Positions 38,939 to 47,345 are shown, counted from the stretch's first letter. The stretch: DNA of 64,000 bases from Nocardioides gilvus (GCF_003194605.1 NZ_QHKY01000003.1:62001-126000); one strand, 5' to 3'. The notes: generated by a model not told the origin, from the letters alone. Numbers and translations: made by a program.

Positions 38939-40316
38939 CAGCGGCCTCGTGGTCGATCAGCTCGGCCACCCGACGGGCCGCGATCTGCAGCACCTCCCAG
39001 GCGGTGGCGACCGGGGGTGCGTACGAGAGGTCCATCCAGGCGAGGTCGTCGACGGTCCCACCCGCCCACAGCACCGCAGCGGCGGCGTCGATCCGTTTGC
39101 CCGCGCCCTGACCTCCGACGATCTCCACGGCGAGCAGCCGCCGGGTGATCCGGTCTGCGCTCACCAGGAGAGTGATCGTGGGGGCGCCGGGCATGTAGCC
39201 CGTGATCGTGGTGCCCTCGGTGACCAGGCTGACGCACGTGTCAGCGATGTTGCCCGGGTTGCGGGTCGACACCCCGGTGCGAGCGATCTCGATGTACTCC
39301 TCACCCGCCGCGAAGCGCGTGATGGCCGTGCCCAGCACTCCGGGGAAGCGAAGGTCGCCGCCCGCGAGGTTCTCCCCCACGACTCGGCCGAGCTTGTTGG
39401 CGTGGGTGCCCAACGGGACGTACACCCACTCCCCGACAGGACGCGCCTGCACCTCGCAGCAGTCGCCCGCGGCCCAGACCCCCGGCGCCACCTGTCCGCG
39501 CTCGTCCGGGCGGAGGGCGCCGTTGGGTTGGCGCAGGTCCGTGTGGGCCAGGAAGTCCGTGGCGGGGCGTACGCCCAAAGCGACGACCACGTGGTGGGCA
39601 GCGAGCACGTCGCTCCCGACCCGTACGCCGGTGACCACCCCCTCGTGCACCTCGAGCCCCTCGACCTCACTGTCCAGGTGCACCTCGACACCGGCCCGCA
39701 CCAGGGAGGCGGTGACCCGGGCAGAGATCTCGGGGTGGAAGGTGCTCAACACCCGCGAACGGGTCACCAGGGCGACCTCGAGCCCACGACGCAGCGCGGC
39801 CTCCGCCATCTCGACGCCGATGTAGCCGCCGCCGATGACGACGACGCGCTCCCCTGCCCCGTCGGCGAAACGGCTCGCCCACGCCTCGGCGTCGTCCAGG
39901 TCCTTCGCCGGCATGACTCCTGCAACGGGTTCGCCGGCCGGGCCACGGGACCAGGCGGGCATGACGGGTGAGGCGCCGGTGGCCACGACGACCTCGTCGA
40001 ACTCCACCGGGTCCGCGCCCTCGACGGTCGCCACCCCGGCCTCCAGGTCCAGGTGGGTGACGCGGCTCCCGAGTCGCAGGTCGATGCCGGCCGCCCGGTG
40101 CTCCTGCGCCGTGCGGGCCACGAGGTCGTCGATGCCTGCCACTTCACCGGAGACGACGTACGGGATCCCGCAGGCCGAGTACGACGTGTGCTGGCCGGCG
40201 TCGAGCACCGTCACCGCGAGCTCGCGTCCGCGGTCGCGGGCGGTCCGCAGCATCTGGTGGGCGGCCGACATCCCGGCGCCGTCCGCGCCGATGACGAGGA
40301 CCCGGTGGCCGGTCAC
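38931..40316 (-). CDS. FAD-dependent pyridine nucleotide-disulfide oxidoreductase, CoA-disulfide-reductase-like
   Basis: 461 residues from a GTG that overlaps the methyltransferase stop (GTGA). FAD loop VIGADGAGMSAAHQM, then HTSYSACGIPYVVSG with a single active Cys in the S-x-x-C-GIPY position that defines CoA-disulfide reductases and NADH oxidases/peroxidases (in place of a CxxxxC pair). NAD loop VVIGGGYIGVEMAEAALRRG, C-terminal AAGDCCEVQ and the dimerisation domain to about residue 455. Known members reduce CoA disulfide or related persulfides, or reduce oxygen with NADH. Which one this is cannot be told from sequence. Last gene of the truA - methyltransferase - flavoprotein run. Confidence 0.85.
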   Translation of the reverse strand: MTGHRVLVIGADGAGMSAAHQMLRTARDRGRELAVTVLDAGQHTSYSACGIPYVVSGEVAGIDDLVARTAQEHRAAGIDLRLGSRVTHLDLEAGVATVEGADPVEFDEVVVATGASPVMPAWSRGPAGEPVAGVMPAKDLDDAEAWASRFADGAGERVVVIGGGYIGVEMAEAALRRGLEVALVTRSRVLSTFHPEISARVTASLVRAGVEVHLDSEVEGLEVHEGVVTGVRVGSDVLAAHHVVVALGVRPATDFLAHTDLRQPNGALRPDERGQVAPGVWAAGDCCEVQARPVGEWVYVPLGTHANKLGRVVGENLAGGDLRFPGVLGTAITRFAAGEEYIEIARTGVSTRNPGNIADTCVSLVTEGTTITGYMPGAPTITLLVSADRITRRLLAVEIVGGQGAGKRIDAAAAVLWAGGTVDDLAWMDLSYAPPVATAWEVLQIAARRVAELIDHEAAGG

Positions 40317-41023
40317 GTCAGGTCACTCCCACGGCGCGTCTCGAGGATCCGGAAGCCCTTGTGACTGGCCAGACGCGTGGTGGGGTATCCCTGCTCCCCC
40401 AACCACCGCTGCAGCGAGTCGGCGCCCAGGTGCTTGCCGACCACACTGACCATGCGCCCGTTCGGGGCCAACCGCGGCAGCCAGGTGAGCAGCAACGCGT
40501 GGAGGGCCTCCTTGCCGATCCGGATCGGCGGGTTGGTCCAGATCTCGTCGAACCGGTAGTCGCTCGGGACGTTCTCCGGCGTGACCGCGGCGAACGTGCC
40601 GGCGACCCCGAGCGCCTTGGCGTTGTCGTTGGCCAGAGCGATCGCGCGCTCGTTCACGTCGACGCCGATCACCCGGGCCAGCGGGACTGCCTTGGCGATC
40701 GCCAGACCGATCGGCCCGTACCCGCACCCGAGGTCAAGGAACTGCCCCATCGGCGGCGGCTCCAGCTCGCGGAAGAGGATCGCGGTCGCGTGATCGAGGT
40801 GACCGCGGCTGAAGACCCCGGCCCCACTGATCAGCTCGAGTTCGTGCCCCCAGACCTCGCAGGTGTACGTCTCGCGGGCGTACGGCACGCTGGGGTCCGC
40901 GTTGAAGTAGTGGTCCTGCTCGTCACTGTCGGCTGGTTCGGTGCTCACCGGGTCCTGTTCCTCTGGGTCCTGTTCCTCTGGGTCTTGGTTGCCTAGATCT
41001 CTGCTCACAGGGTCCTCGTTCAC
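40313..41023 (-). CDS. RsmC-like class I methyltransferase (small, MTS domain)
   Basis: 236 residues from the GTG at 41021-41023; a second GTG five codons on (41006-41008) is equally well supplied because the start region is duplicated. N-terminus about 38 residues, acidic with EEQDP repeats, then HYFNADPSVPYARETYTCEVWG, MTS domain with SAM motif FLDLGCGYGPIGLAIA, VDVNERAIALA, and catalytic-type EIWTNPPIRIGK (NPPxxxGK), as in RsmC/RlmG-type guanine-N2 rRNA methyltransferases. Length equals only the C-terminal half of E. coli RsmC. Starts in a GTGA overlap with truA, consistent with an RNA-modification role. Confidence 0.88.
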   Translation of the reverse strand: MNEDPVSRDLGNQDPEEQDPEEQDPVSTEPADSDEQDHYFNADPSVPYARETYTCEVWGHELELISGAGVFSRGHLDHATAILFRELEPPPMGQFLDLGCGYGPIGLAIAKAVPLARVIGVDVNERAIALANDNAKALGVAGTFAAVTPENVPSDYRFDEIWTNPPIRIGKEALHALLLTWLPRLAPNGRMVSVVGKHLGADSLQRWLGEQGYPTTRLASHKGFRILETRRGSDLT

Positions 41024-41034
41024 AGGGTCCTCCT
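40950..41034 (-). repeat. Two 15-bp tandem duplications at the methyltransferase start
   Basis: 40950-40964 and 40965-40979 are identical 15-mers coding the EEQDP repeat. 41005-41019 and 41020-41034 are 15-mers differing at one base, each containing the core GAGGACCCTGTG (ribosome site plus start) on the minus strand. The second pair thus duplicates a translation start signal in frame. Confidence 0.85.
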
Positions 41035-41847
41035 GGCTCGCGCCCTCGTCGACTGGGCGATCAGTTCTTCACCTTCGGGATAGCCGACCTCCTCGAGGCA
41101 CAACCCGTGCGCCTGGACGACGGCCACGGCCGGGTCTCGACGCCGGGCCTGCATCACCTCGGCAGCCCAGGCGGGGTCGCGTCGCCCGTCCCCCACCGTC
41201 AGCAGGCAGCCGACCAAGGAGCGCACCATGTTGTGGCAGAACGCGTCCGCGACGACTCGGGCCTCGGCAGCGCCGTCGCTGTTGCGCTGCCAGGACAGCT
41301 CCAGGAGCGTACGCACGGTGGTGGCCCCCTCGCGCCTCTTGCAGAAGGAGGCGAAGTCCTTGAGCCCGATCAGCAGGTCGGCGCCCTTGTTCATCGCGTC
41401 GACGTCGAGCGGGCGAGGCCAGGCCAGCACGTGACGTCGGGTGAGGGGGTCGACCAGATCGGGGCGGTCCGCGACCCGGTAGGAGTAGCGTCGCCAGATC
41501 GCCGAGAAACGGGCGTCGAAACCGGGCTCGGCCTGCGTCACTCGGTGCACCCTGATGTCTCCGGGCAGGATCCCGTTGAGCCGACGCAGCAGGGCGTCGG
41601 TGGGGGCGTCGGGCGAGCGTCCGGCCGATTCCACGACCGCCGACTCCTCGATGTCGAGGTGGACGACCTGCCCGCGCGCGTGCACCCCGGTGTCCGTACG
41701 TCCCGCCACCACCACCCGGGCGGCCGGGATGCGCAGGGTCGTCGCCAGTGCCGCTTCGAGGGTGCCCTGGACCGTGCGCAATTGCGGCTGGGTGGCCCAA
41801 CCGGAGAAGTCGGTGCCGTCATAGGCGAGATCGATCCGTAGGCGCAC
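41020..41847 (-). CDS. truA: tRNA pseudouridine(38-40) synthase TruA
   Basis: 275 residues. Converts U38-U40 of the anticodon stem to pseudouridine. LRIDLAYDGTDFSGWATQPQLRTVQGTLEAAL, catalytic Asp in VVAGRTDTGVHARGQVVH, ARFSAIWRRYSYR, DFASFCKRREG and FCHNMVRSLVGCLLTVGDGR. In most bacteria truA directly follows rplQ at the end of the alpha operon; here 2.5 kb of opposite-strand genes lie between. Start of a three-gene unit with the methyltransferase and flavoprotein. Confidence 0.96.
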   Translation of the reverse strand: MRLRIDLAYDGTDFSGWATQPQLRTVQGTLEAALATTLRIPAARVVVAGRTDTGVHARGQVVHLDIEESAVVESAGRSPDAPTDALLRRLNGILPGDIRVHRVTQAEPGFDARFSAIWRRYSYRVADRPDLVDPLTRRHVLAWPRPLDVDAMNKGADLLIGLKDFASFCKRREGATTVRTLLELSWQRNSDGAAEARVVADAFCHNMVRSLVGCLLTVGDGRRDPAWAAEVMQARRRDPAVAVVQAHGLCLEEVGYPEGEELIAQSTRARARRTL

Positions 41848-41895
41848 GCACCCATCCTCCCAGAGGCCCTCCCAGAAGCCTTCCGAGCATTGTTC

Positions 41896-41911
41896 TCAAC
41901 CAACTGGTTGA
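41896..41911. promoter_or_regulatory. ArsR operator 1, overlapping -35
   Basis: 16-bp palindrome with 7-bp arms TCAACCA / TGGTTGA around AC. It overlaps the TTGACA -35 of the arsR promoter and shares the TCAACC/GGTTGA half-sites with operator 2. Confidence 0.75.
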
Positions 41912-41937
41912 CATGAGGCGGTGCCTGGTCCTACCTT
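41908..41937 (+). promoter_or_regulatory. arsR operon promoter
   Basis: Perfect -35 TTGACA (41908-41913), 18-base spacer, -10 TACCTT (41932-41937). Expected start near 41944, which falls in operator 2. The two operators flank the promoter at equal helical faces (45 bases between centres, about four turns). Confidence 0.8.
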
Positions 41938-41940
41938 GAA

Positions 41941-41958
41941 GTCAACCGCACGGTTGAC
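41941..41958. promoter_or_regulatory. ArsR operator 2, at the transcription start
   Basis: Perfect 18-bp palindrome with 8-bp arms GTCAACCG / CGGTTGAC around CA, directly after the -10. With operator 1 it allows the ArsR protein to block both polymerase binding and initiation. Confidence 0.8.
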
Positions 41959-41970
41959 CAAGGAGCTTCG

Positions 41971-42336
41971 ATGACTGACGCACTCTCCCGGGCCTTCTCC
42001 GCGCTCGCGGACCCCACCAGGCGCGACATGGTGGCCCGCCTGACCGAGGGCGACCAGACTCTGAGCGAGCTCGCCGAGCCGTACGACGTGAGCCTGCAGG
42101 CCGTCTCGAAGCACCTCAAGGTCCTCGAGACCGCCGGCCTCGTCACCCGCAGCCGTGAGGCCCAACGACGTCCGGTCCACCTCGAGGCCGACGTCTTCGA
42201 CCTGATGACCAAGTGGATCGAGCGTTACCGCGATCGGGCCGAGGCGAGGTACCAACGCCTCGACGCGGTCCTGGCCCGCCTCGAGGACCTTGACCCCGAC
42301 GCCCCACACGACACCCACGAAGGAGCAGCATCATGA
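41971..42336 (+). CDS. ArsR-family winged-helix regulator (SRPBCC-linked subgroup)
   Basis: 121 residues; ATG with AAGGAG 5 bases upstream. SALADPTRRDMVARLTEGDQTLSELAEPYDVSLQAVSKHLKVLETAGLVTRSREAQRRPVHLEAD is a full ArsR wing-HTH. It has no Cys, so it is not a metal sensor; ArsR proteins of this kind precede an AHSA1/SRPBCC protein and are probably controlled by a small organic ligand. ATGA overlap with the SRPBCC gene. Its promoter is bracketed by two matching palindromes. Confidence 0.92.
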   Translation: MTDALSRAFSALADPTRRDMVARLTEGDQTLSELAEPYDVSLQAVSKHLKVLETAGLVTRSREAQRRPVHLEADVFDLMTKWIERYRDRAEARYQRLDAVLARLEDLDPDAPHDTHEGAAS

Positions 42337-42842
42337 GCACCACTGCCTTGCCGCACCACCCACAGGCCGAGATCACGGCCGACCCGGACGTCCCCGCGAT
42401 CCGCATCGAGCGGGACTTCAACGCCACTGCGGCACAGTTGAGCAGGGCACACCTGGATCCCGAGATCTTCGTCCAGTGGTGCGGTCCTGACTCCGTGACC
42501 GTCCGCGTGGTGGAGTGGGACGCGCGGCCGTTGGGCTCGTACCGCTACCTCTGTGTCGAGAAGGGTGGCGAGGGCGGCGGCGAGCACGCCTTCCGCGGCA
42601 CCTTCCCCCACGTCAGCGAGAACCGCATCGTCCAGACGTTCTGCTACGAGCCCTTTCCCGAGTCGATCTCGCTCGAGACGATGACGTTCACCGACCTGGG
42701 CGGCGGACGTACGCGTCTGCACGCATTCTCCCTGTGCGACTCGTTCGAGGCCCGCGACCAGATGCTCGCCTCCGGCATGGACACCGGGGTCAACGAGGGC
42801 TATCTCAAGCTCGACACTCTCCTGGCCCGTGGCGCACTGTGA
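42333..42842 (+). CDS. SRPBCC (AHSA1-like) ligand-binding protein
   Basis: 169 residues, translationally coupled to the ArsR gene. START-like helix-grip fold: IRIERDFNATAAQLSRAHLDPEIFVQWCGPDSVTVRV is the AHSA1 opening, then VEWDARPLGSYRYLC, GEHAFRGTFPHVSENRIVQTF, SISLETMTFTDLGGGRTRLHAF and the long C-terminal helix MDTGVNEGYLKLDTLL. These proteins bind hydrophobic small molecules; the ligand is unknown. The stop overlaps the next start as TGATG. Confidence 0.9.
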   Translation: MSTTALPHHPQAEITADPDVPAIRIERDFNATAAQLSRAHLDPEIFVQWCGPDSVTVRVVEWDARPLGSYRYLCVEKGGEGGGEHAFRGTFPHVSENRIVQTFCYEPFPESISLETMTFTDLGGGRTRLHAFSLCDSFEARDQMLASGMDTGVNEGYLKLDTLLARGAL

Positions 42843-43405
42843 TGGCCACCGGAGCCGGTGAGCGCCATCGCGTGTACGCCGCTCAGTTCGCCGCCCTGGT
42901 GGATCACGTGAGCGACTGGGAGGCTCCCAGTCCGGTGGTCGGATGGACGGCCCACTCAGTCATCGACCACCTCACCACCTGGTTCCCGGCCTTCGTCCAC
43001 GCCGGCTCCCCCTACGGCTGGACGCGGCGCACGAGCGCCACGGATGCGCCGGCGCTGGCCTGGGCCGAGCAGAGCAACGCCGTGCAACTCATCCTCGGCG
43101 ACCCCGCCCAGGCGGACTCCTCCTTCCACCACCCACAACTGCCCAGCTGCACGCTGGGCGAGGCCGTGGACCGCTTCTACACACCTGACGTCTTCATGCA
43201 CTCCTGGGACCTGGCCCGGGCCACTGGACAGGAGTTCGAGCTCGACCCGGGCTTCGCCGAGGAACTGCTCAGGGGCATGGAGTCGATGGAGGAGGTGATG
43301 CGTTCCTCGGGGCAGTACGGCCCGCGGGTACCGGTCCCCGACTCCGCCCCGGTGCAGGATCGGCTTCTCGGCTTCATCGGCCGGGACCCCCACTGGTCCC
43401 CCTGA
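42842..43405 (+). CDS. TIGR03086-type DinB-like protein (mycothiol-dependent maleylpyruvate isomerase N-domain fold)
   Basis: 187 residues. Four-helix DinB-like fold: FAALVDHVSDWEAPSPVVGWTAHSVIDHLTTWFPAFVHA with the first metal His, PDVFMHSWDLARATGQEFELDPGFAEELLRGMESM with the second, and GPRVPVPDSAPVQDRLLGFIGRDPHW as the conserved end of the TIGR03086 group. Fold relatives are mycothiol-dependent isomerases and thiol S-transferases. Third gene of the ArsR operon; the substrate is unknown. Conserved pairing with SRPBCC is often seen in actinobacteria. Confidence 0.88.
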   Translation: MATGAGERHRVYAAQFAALVDHVSDWEAPSPVVGWTAHSVIDHLTTWFPAFVHAGSPYGWTRRTSATDAPALAWAEQSNAVQLILGDPAQADSSFHHPQLPSCTLGEAVDRFYTPDVFMHSWDLARATGQEFELDPGFAEELLRGMESMEEVMRSSGQYGPRVPVPDSAPVQDRLLGFIGRDPHWSP

Positions 43406-43541
43406 CACCATCGCGTCAGTCACTCTGTCCTTGTGCACGCTTGGCGGCATCGCACACACAGGCTGTGGATCCGGGAGCTCGGACTGTCGGCCACCTCTGG
43501 CAGGGTTCACGGCACACGACCCCTTCCACCCCGGAGCCGCC

Positions 43542-43613
43542 GATGTCCCAGCCTGATCCGATGTCCCAGTACGGTTCGATGTCCCAGTCCGGTTCGATGT
43601 CCCAGTCCGGTCC
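43542..43613 (+). repeat. Four 18-bp tandem repeats each carrying an in-frame ATG
   Basis: Units at 43542, 43560, 43578 and 43596, each GATGTCCCAG plus eight variable bases, encoding MSQxxx four times. A fifth ATG follows at 43615 directly before the conserved domain. Confidence 0.9.
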
Positions 43614-44337
43614 GATGCTCGCGAAGATCCGCAAGTTGCTGGCCAAGGCCGAAGATGCCGCCTCCAGTCCCCAGGAGGCGGAGACCTACACGGCCAAGGC
43701 CGCGCAACTGATCGCCGACTACGGCATAGATGCGGCACTGCTCGCGGCGGACGCCCCCGGGAGCGACCGAGTCGCTGACCGCGTGGTGAAGCTGGATGCG
43801 CCGTATGCCCGCGACAAGGCCCAACTGCTCTGCGACATCGCCCTCGGGCTGCGCTGCCGAGCCGTGCTGCGCCGACGCAGCGCGCCGGACACGCCGACCG
43901 AGTTCTCCGTGCACCTCTTCGGCCACGAGTCCGATCTCGCGCGCACCGATCTGCTCTTCACCAGTCTCCTGATGCAGTCCACGCAACGTCTCGCGACCAC
44001 TCCGGTGCCCGCGTGGGAGCACAAGGCCGCCTTCCGCCGGTCGTGGCAGGCAGGGTTCCGGATGTCGATCTCGCGCAGGCTGGCCGAGGCCGAGGCCCGC
44101 GCCCAGGAGACTGCCGCCGATCGCACCACCCAGGGCGGACGAGCCACCGGCCTGGTCCTCGCTGATCGGTCCGTCGAAGTGGAGGCATCCCTGCGGGGTG
44201 CCTATCCACTGGCCCAACAGGCCCGCCCTCGCACCCTCTCGGGCTCCGGGATCCGCGACGGCTACCTGGCCGGCGTCCAGGCCGACATCGGCGAGACCCG
44301 GCTCCGCGGGGCGCGGGCAGCCCTGCACTCGGGCTGA
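43543..44337 (+). CDS. DUF2786-domain protein with repetitive N-terminus
   Basis: 264 residues from the ATG at 43543 (GGAG 10-7 bases upstream). The first 24 residues are four copies of a six-residue MSQ repeat. DUF2786 at residues about 25-65: MLAKIRKLLAKAEDAASSPQEAETYTAKAAQLIADYGID. Middle part DKAQLLCDIALGLRCRAVLRRR and FGHESDLARTDLLFTSLLMQSTQRL, then a basic helical part HKAAFRRSWQAGFRMSISRRLAEAEARAQ and a C-terminal GSGIRDGYLAGVQADI. DUF2786 proteins are widespread in actinobacteria and phage-related loci and have no proven role; a link with DNA or protein binding is only suspected. Monocistronic. Confidence 0.85.
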   Translation: MSQPDPMSQYGSMSQSGSMSQSGPMLAKIRKLLAKAEDAASSPQEAETYTAKAAQLIADYGIDAALLAADAPGSDRVADRVVKLDAPYARDKAQLLCDIALGLRCRAVLRRRSAPDTPTEFSVHLFGHESDLARTDLLFTSLLMQSTQRLATTPVPAWEHKAAFRRSWQAGFRMSISRRLAEAEARAQETAADRTTQGGRATGLVLADRSVEVEASLRGAYPLAQQARPRTLSGSGIRDGYLAGVQADIGETRLRGARAALHSG

Positions 44338-44436
44338 GCGCCTCCTGCATCTTGCTGCCTTCTGCCTTGTGCCTTGTGTCTCTGCGCCAACCGTCTCGGT
44401 CCTGGCCTCTGGCGTGCGCTCACAGTCTGTTCAACG

Positions 44437-44475
44437 ACGAAGCCCGTCACCTGCAGTGCAGGTGACGGGCTTCGT
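44437..44475. terminator. Perfect 19-bp terminator after rplQ
   Basis: Arms 44437-44455 and 44457-44475 are perfectly complementary around a single base. Lies 23 bases after the rplQ stop on the minus strand; it can also end the DUF2786 transcript. Confidence 0.85.
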
Positions 44476-44498
44476 GACGTGGTGCAGGTGAGAAGGCC

Positions 44499-45074
44499 TC
44501 AGGCCTTGTCGCCCTCCTCGGCCGCAGCCTCGGTCGTCCCAGCCTCAGGGGCCTCGGCCTCGGGGGCGTCAGCCTCAGGGGCCTCGGTCTCCGTTGCTTC
44601 GGTCTCCGTTGCCTCGGCGTCGGTGGCCTCAGGGGCCTCCTCGACCGTCTCGACCTCTTCGACCGGAGCCGGGGCAGCAGCCTGGGTCTTCTTGGTCGAC
44701 GGGGCCTTCGGCGAGTACGCCTCGGTCACGAGCTCGATCACGGCCATGGGCGCGTTGTCACCCTTGCGGGGACCGATCTTCGTGATCCGGGTGTAGCCAC
44801 CCGGACGCTCGGCGAAGGTCGGAGCGATCTCGGTGAAGAGGTGGTGCACGACACCCTTGTCGCGGATGGTCTTGAGGACCTCGCGACGGTTGTGCAGGTC
44901 ACCCTTCTTGGCCTTGGTGATCAGCTTCTCGGCGTGCGGACGCAGCACGCGAGCCTTCGTCTCGGTCGTGGTGATACGACCGTGCTCAAAGAGCTGGGTG
45001 GCAAGGTTCGCCAGGATCAGGCGCTGGTGAGCGGGGCTGCCGCCGAGGCGGGCGCCCTTCTTCGGGGTAGGCAT
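44499..45074 (-). CDS. rplQ: 50S ribosomal protein L17 (bL17) with acidic C-terminal tail
   Basis: 191 residues. Core at 1-118: [53 protein letters not shown] motif set and [23 protein letters not shown]. The last about 70 residues are Ala/Glu/Thr/Pro repeats (ETEA, APEA), absent in E. coli (127 residues) and present in many actinobacteria. Last gene of the alpha operon, 84 bases after rpoA. Confidence 0.97.
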   Translation of the reverse strand: MPTPKKGARLGGSPAHQRLILANLATQLFEHGRITTTETKARVLRPHAEKLITKAKKGDLHNRREVLKTIRDKGVVHHLFTEIAPTFAERPGGYTRITKIGPRKGDNAPMAVIELVTEAYSPKAPSTKKTQAAAPAPVEEVETVEEAPEATDAEATETEATETEAPEADAPEAEAPEAGTTEAAAEEGDKA

Positions 45075-45158
45075 CGTGTCTACTCATTTCTTCCCGGCCG
45101 TGTCAGGTACCGGGACAGATGGTCCCGGGGGCGAATGCCCCCGGGGCGATTGATCTGA

Positions 45159-46175
45159 TCAGTACTGCTCGTCCTCGACGAAGGTGTCGTCGTCGTCATC
45201 GCCGTACGCAGCCAGGGCCGCGTGCGGGTCGAAGCCGGGCGCGCTGTCCTTGAGGGACAGACCCATCTCGACCAGCTTGGCCTTGACTTCGTCGATCGAC
45301 TTCGCACCGAAGTTGCGGATGTCGAGCAGGTCCTGCTCCGAGCGACCGATGAGCTCACCCACGGTGTGGATGCCCTCGCGCTTGAGGCAGTTGTACGAAC
45401 GAACCGTGAGCTGCAGGTCCTCGACCGGAAGGGCGAGGTCGGCAGCCAACTGCTCGTCGACCGGCGAGGGGCCGATGTCGATGCCCTCGGCCTCGACGTT
45501 CAGCTCACGGGCCAGGCCGAAGAGCTCGACCAAGGTCTTGCCGGCCGAGGCGATCGCGTCGCGGGGACGGATCGACGGCTTCGTCTCGACGTCGATGACG
45601 AGCTTGTCGAAGTCGGTGCGCTGCTCGACTCGGGTGGCCTCGACCTTGTAGGTCACCTTCAGCACGGGGCTGTAGATCGAGTCGACCGGCATGCGGCCGA
45701 TCTCGTTGTCGCCACCCTTGTTCTGGACGGCGGAGACGTAGCCGCGGCCACGCTCCACGACCAGCTCCATCTCCAGCTTGCCCGAGTCGGACAGCGTGGC
45801 GATGACGAGATCGGGGTTGTGCACCTCGACGCCGGCGGGCGGCGTGATGTCGGCAGCCGTGACGGCACCGGCACCAGACTTGCGCAGGTACATGGTGACG
45901 GGCTCGTCGTGCTCCGAGGAGACGACCAGACCCTTGAGGTTCAGGATGATCTCGGTGACGTCCTCGGTGACGCCCTCCACGGTTGAGAACTCGTGGAGAA
46001 CCGAGTCGATCTTGATGCTGGTGACCGAAGCTCCCGGGATGGAGGAGAGCAGGGTACGACGCAGCGAGTTGCCGAGCGTGTAACCGAAGCCGGGCTCCAG
46101 CGGTTCGATGACGAACCGCGAACGGAACTCGTCAACGGATTCTTCCGACAGGGTCGGGCGCTGAGCGATAAGCAC
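45159..46175 (-). CDS. rpoA: RNA polymerase alpha subunit
   Basis: 338 residues from the GTG at 46173-46175. N-terminal assembly domain (residues about 1-235; [31 protein letters not shown] and [16 protein letters not shown]), linker, then C-terminal DNA/activator-binding domain ([48 protein letters not shown]). Ends in a short acidic tail with DDDDD. Between rpsD and rplQ as usual. Confidence 0.98.
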   Translation of the reverse strand: MLIAQRPTLSEESVDEFRSRFVIEPLEPGFGYTLGNSLRRTLLSSIPGASVTSIKIDSVLHEFSTVEGVTEDVTEIILNLKGLVVSSEHDEPVTMYLRKSGAGAVTAADITPPAGVEVHNPDLVIATLSDSGKLEMELVVERGRGYVSAVQNKGGDNEIGRMPVDSIYSPVLKVTYKVEATRVEQRTDFDKLVIDVETKPSIRPRDAIASAGKTLVELFGLARELNVEAEGIDIGPSPVDEQLAADLALPVEDLQLTVRSYNCLKREGIHTVGELIGRSEQDLLDIRNFGAKSIDEVKAKLVEMGLSLKDSAPGFDPHAALAAYGDDDDDTFVEDEQY

Positions 46176-46259
46176 TGATTATGTCCTTTCCGGACCCACC
46201 CACCATATGACAGGTCCGAACTGCAGTGACGAGGAAGGAGTTGCGTGGTCGTGCCCCGC

Positions 46260-46281
46260 CGACCGCCCCGGAGGGCGGTCG
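46260..46281 (-). other. Intercistronic hairpin between rpsD and rpoA
   Basis: 9-bp G/C stem (46260-46268 with 46273-46281) with a 4-base loop, 13 bases after the rpsD stop. Could attenuate or protect the mRNA between rpsD and rpoA. Confidence 0.4.
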
Positions 46282-46293
46282 ACAGGTCAAGCA

Positions 46294-46902
46294 TTACTTC
46301 TTCGAGTAGAACTCGACGATGAGCTGCTCCTGCACGGGGAGGTCGATCTGTGCGCGGGTCGGCACCTGGTGGACCAGGATGCGCATGCGCGACGGAACCG
46401 CCTCGAGCCATGCGGGGACGACGCGCTCGCCGTGGGTCTCGCGAGCCACGATGAACGGGGTGGTCTCCAGCGACTTCTCGCGGACGTCGATGACGTCGTA
46501 GGCGCTGACCTGGAAGGACGGGATGTCGACCTTCTTGCCGTTCACCTTGAAGTGGCCGTGAACGACCAGCTGGCGCGCCTGGCGGCGGGTGCGGGCGAAG
46601 CCGGCACGGTAGACGACGTTGTCGAGACGGGTCTCGAGCAGCTGCAGCAGGTTGTCACCGGTCTTGCCCTGGCGGCGCGAGGCCTCCACGTAGTAACGGT
46701 GGAACTGCTTCTCCAGAATGCCGTACGAGAAGCGAGCCTTCTGCTTCTCACGGAGCTGGAGCAGGTACTCGGACTCCTTGATACGTCCCTTGCCGTGCTG
46801 GCCGGGGGGGTACGGGCGACGCTCGAAAGCTTCGTCGCCTCCGACGAGGTCGACACCGAGGCGGCGCGACTTCTTGGTCATGGGGCCGGTATAGCGGGCC
46901 AT
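46294..46902 (-). CDS. rpsD: 30S ribosomal protein S4 (uS4)
   Basis: 202 residues. MARYTGPMTKKSRRLGVDL N-terminus of the zinc-free type (no Cys cluster), PYPPGQHG, KESEYLLQLREKQKARFSYGILEKQFHRYY, S4 RNA-binding domain RLDNVVYRAGFARTRRQARQLVVHGHFKVNGKKV. Primary 16S binder; in other bacteria also represses its operon. Gap of 47 bases after rpsK. Confidence 0.97.
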   Translation of the reverse strand: MARYTGPMTKKSRRLGVDLVGGDEAFERRPYPPGQHGKGRIKESEYLLQLREKQKARFSYGILEKQFHRYYVEASRRQGKTGDNLLQLLETRLDNVVYRAGFARTRRQARQLVVHGHFKVNGKKVDIPSFQVSAYDVIDVREKSLETTPFIVARETHGERVVPAWLEAVPSRMRILVHQVPTRAQIDLPVQEQLIVEFYSKK

Positions 46903-46949
46903 TGTTCAAAGTCTCCTTGGAAGTCTCGTGTAGGTCTGGGCCAGAAGGC

Positions 46950-47345
46950 TCAGACGCGACGGCGCTTGGGCGGGCGGCAGCCGTTGTGCGGGGCAGGCGT
47001 GACGTCCTGGATGGTGCCGACCTCGAGGCCGATCGCACCCAGGGAGCGGATCGCCGTCTCGCGACCAGAGCCGGGGCCCTTGACGAAGACGTCGATCTTC
47101 TTCATGCCGTGCTCCATCGCGCGACGGCCGGCTGCCTCGGCAGCCATCTGTGCGGCGAACGGAGTGGACTTCCGGGAGCCCTTGAAGCCGACGGTGCCGG
47201 CAGAGGCCCAGGAAATCACCGCACCCGTGGGGTCGGTGATCGTGACGATGGTGTTGTTGAACGTGCTCTTGATGTGGGCTTCGCCCTGAGCGACGTTCTT
47301 CTTCTCCTTGCGGCGGACCTTGGTCGCGCGGCTCTTGGGAGGCAT
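46950..47345 (-). CDS. rpsK: 30S ribosomal protein S11 (uS11)
   Basis: 131 residues. [49 protein letters not shown] covers the core, [44 protein letters not shown] the conserved end. Basic N-terminal tail [17 protein letters not shown]. Platform protein of the 30S subunit. 73 bases after rpsM. Confidence 0.97.
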   Translation of the reverse strand: MPPKSRATKVRRKEKKNVAQGEAHIKSTFNNTIVTITDPTGAVISWASAGTVGFKGSRKSTPFAAQMAAEAAGRRAMEHGMKKIDVFVKGPGSGRETAIRSLGAIGLEVGTIQDVTPAPHNGCRPPKRRRV

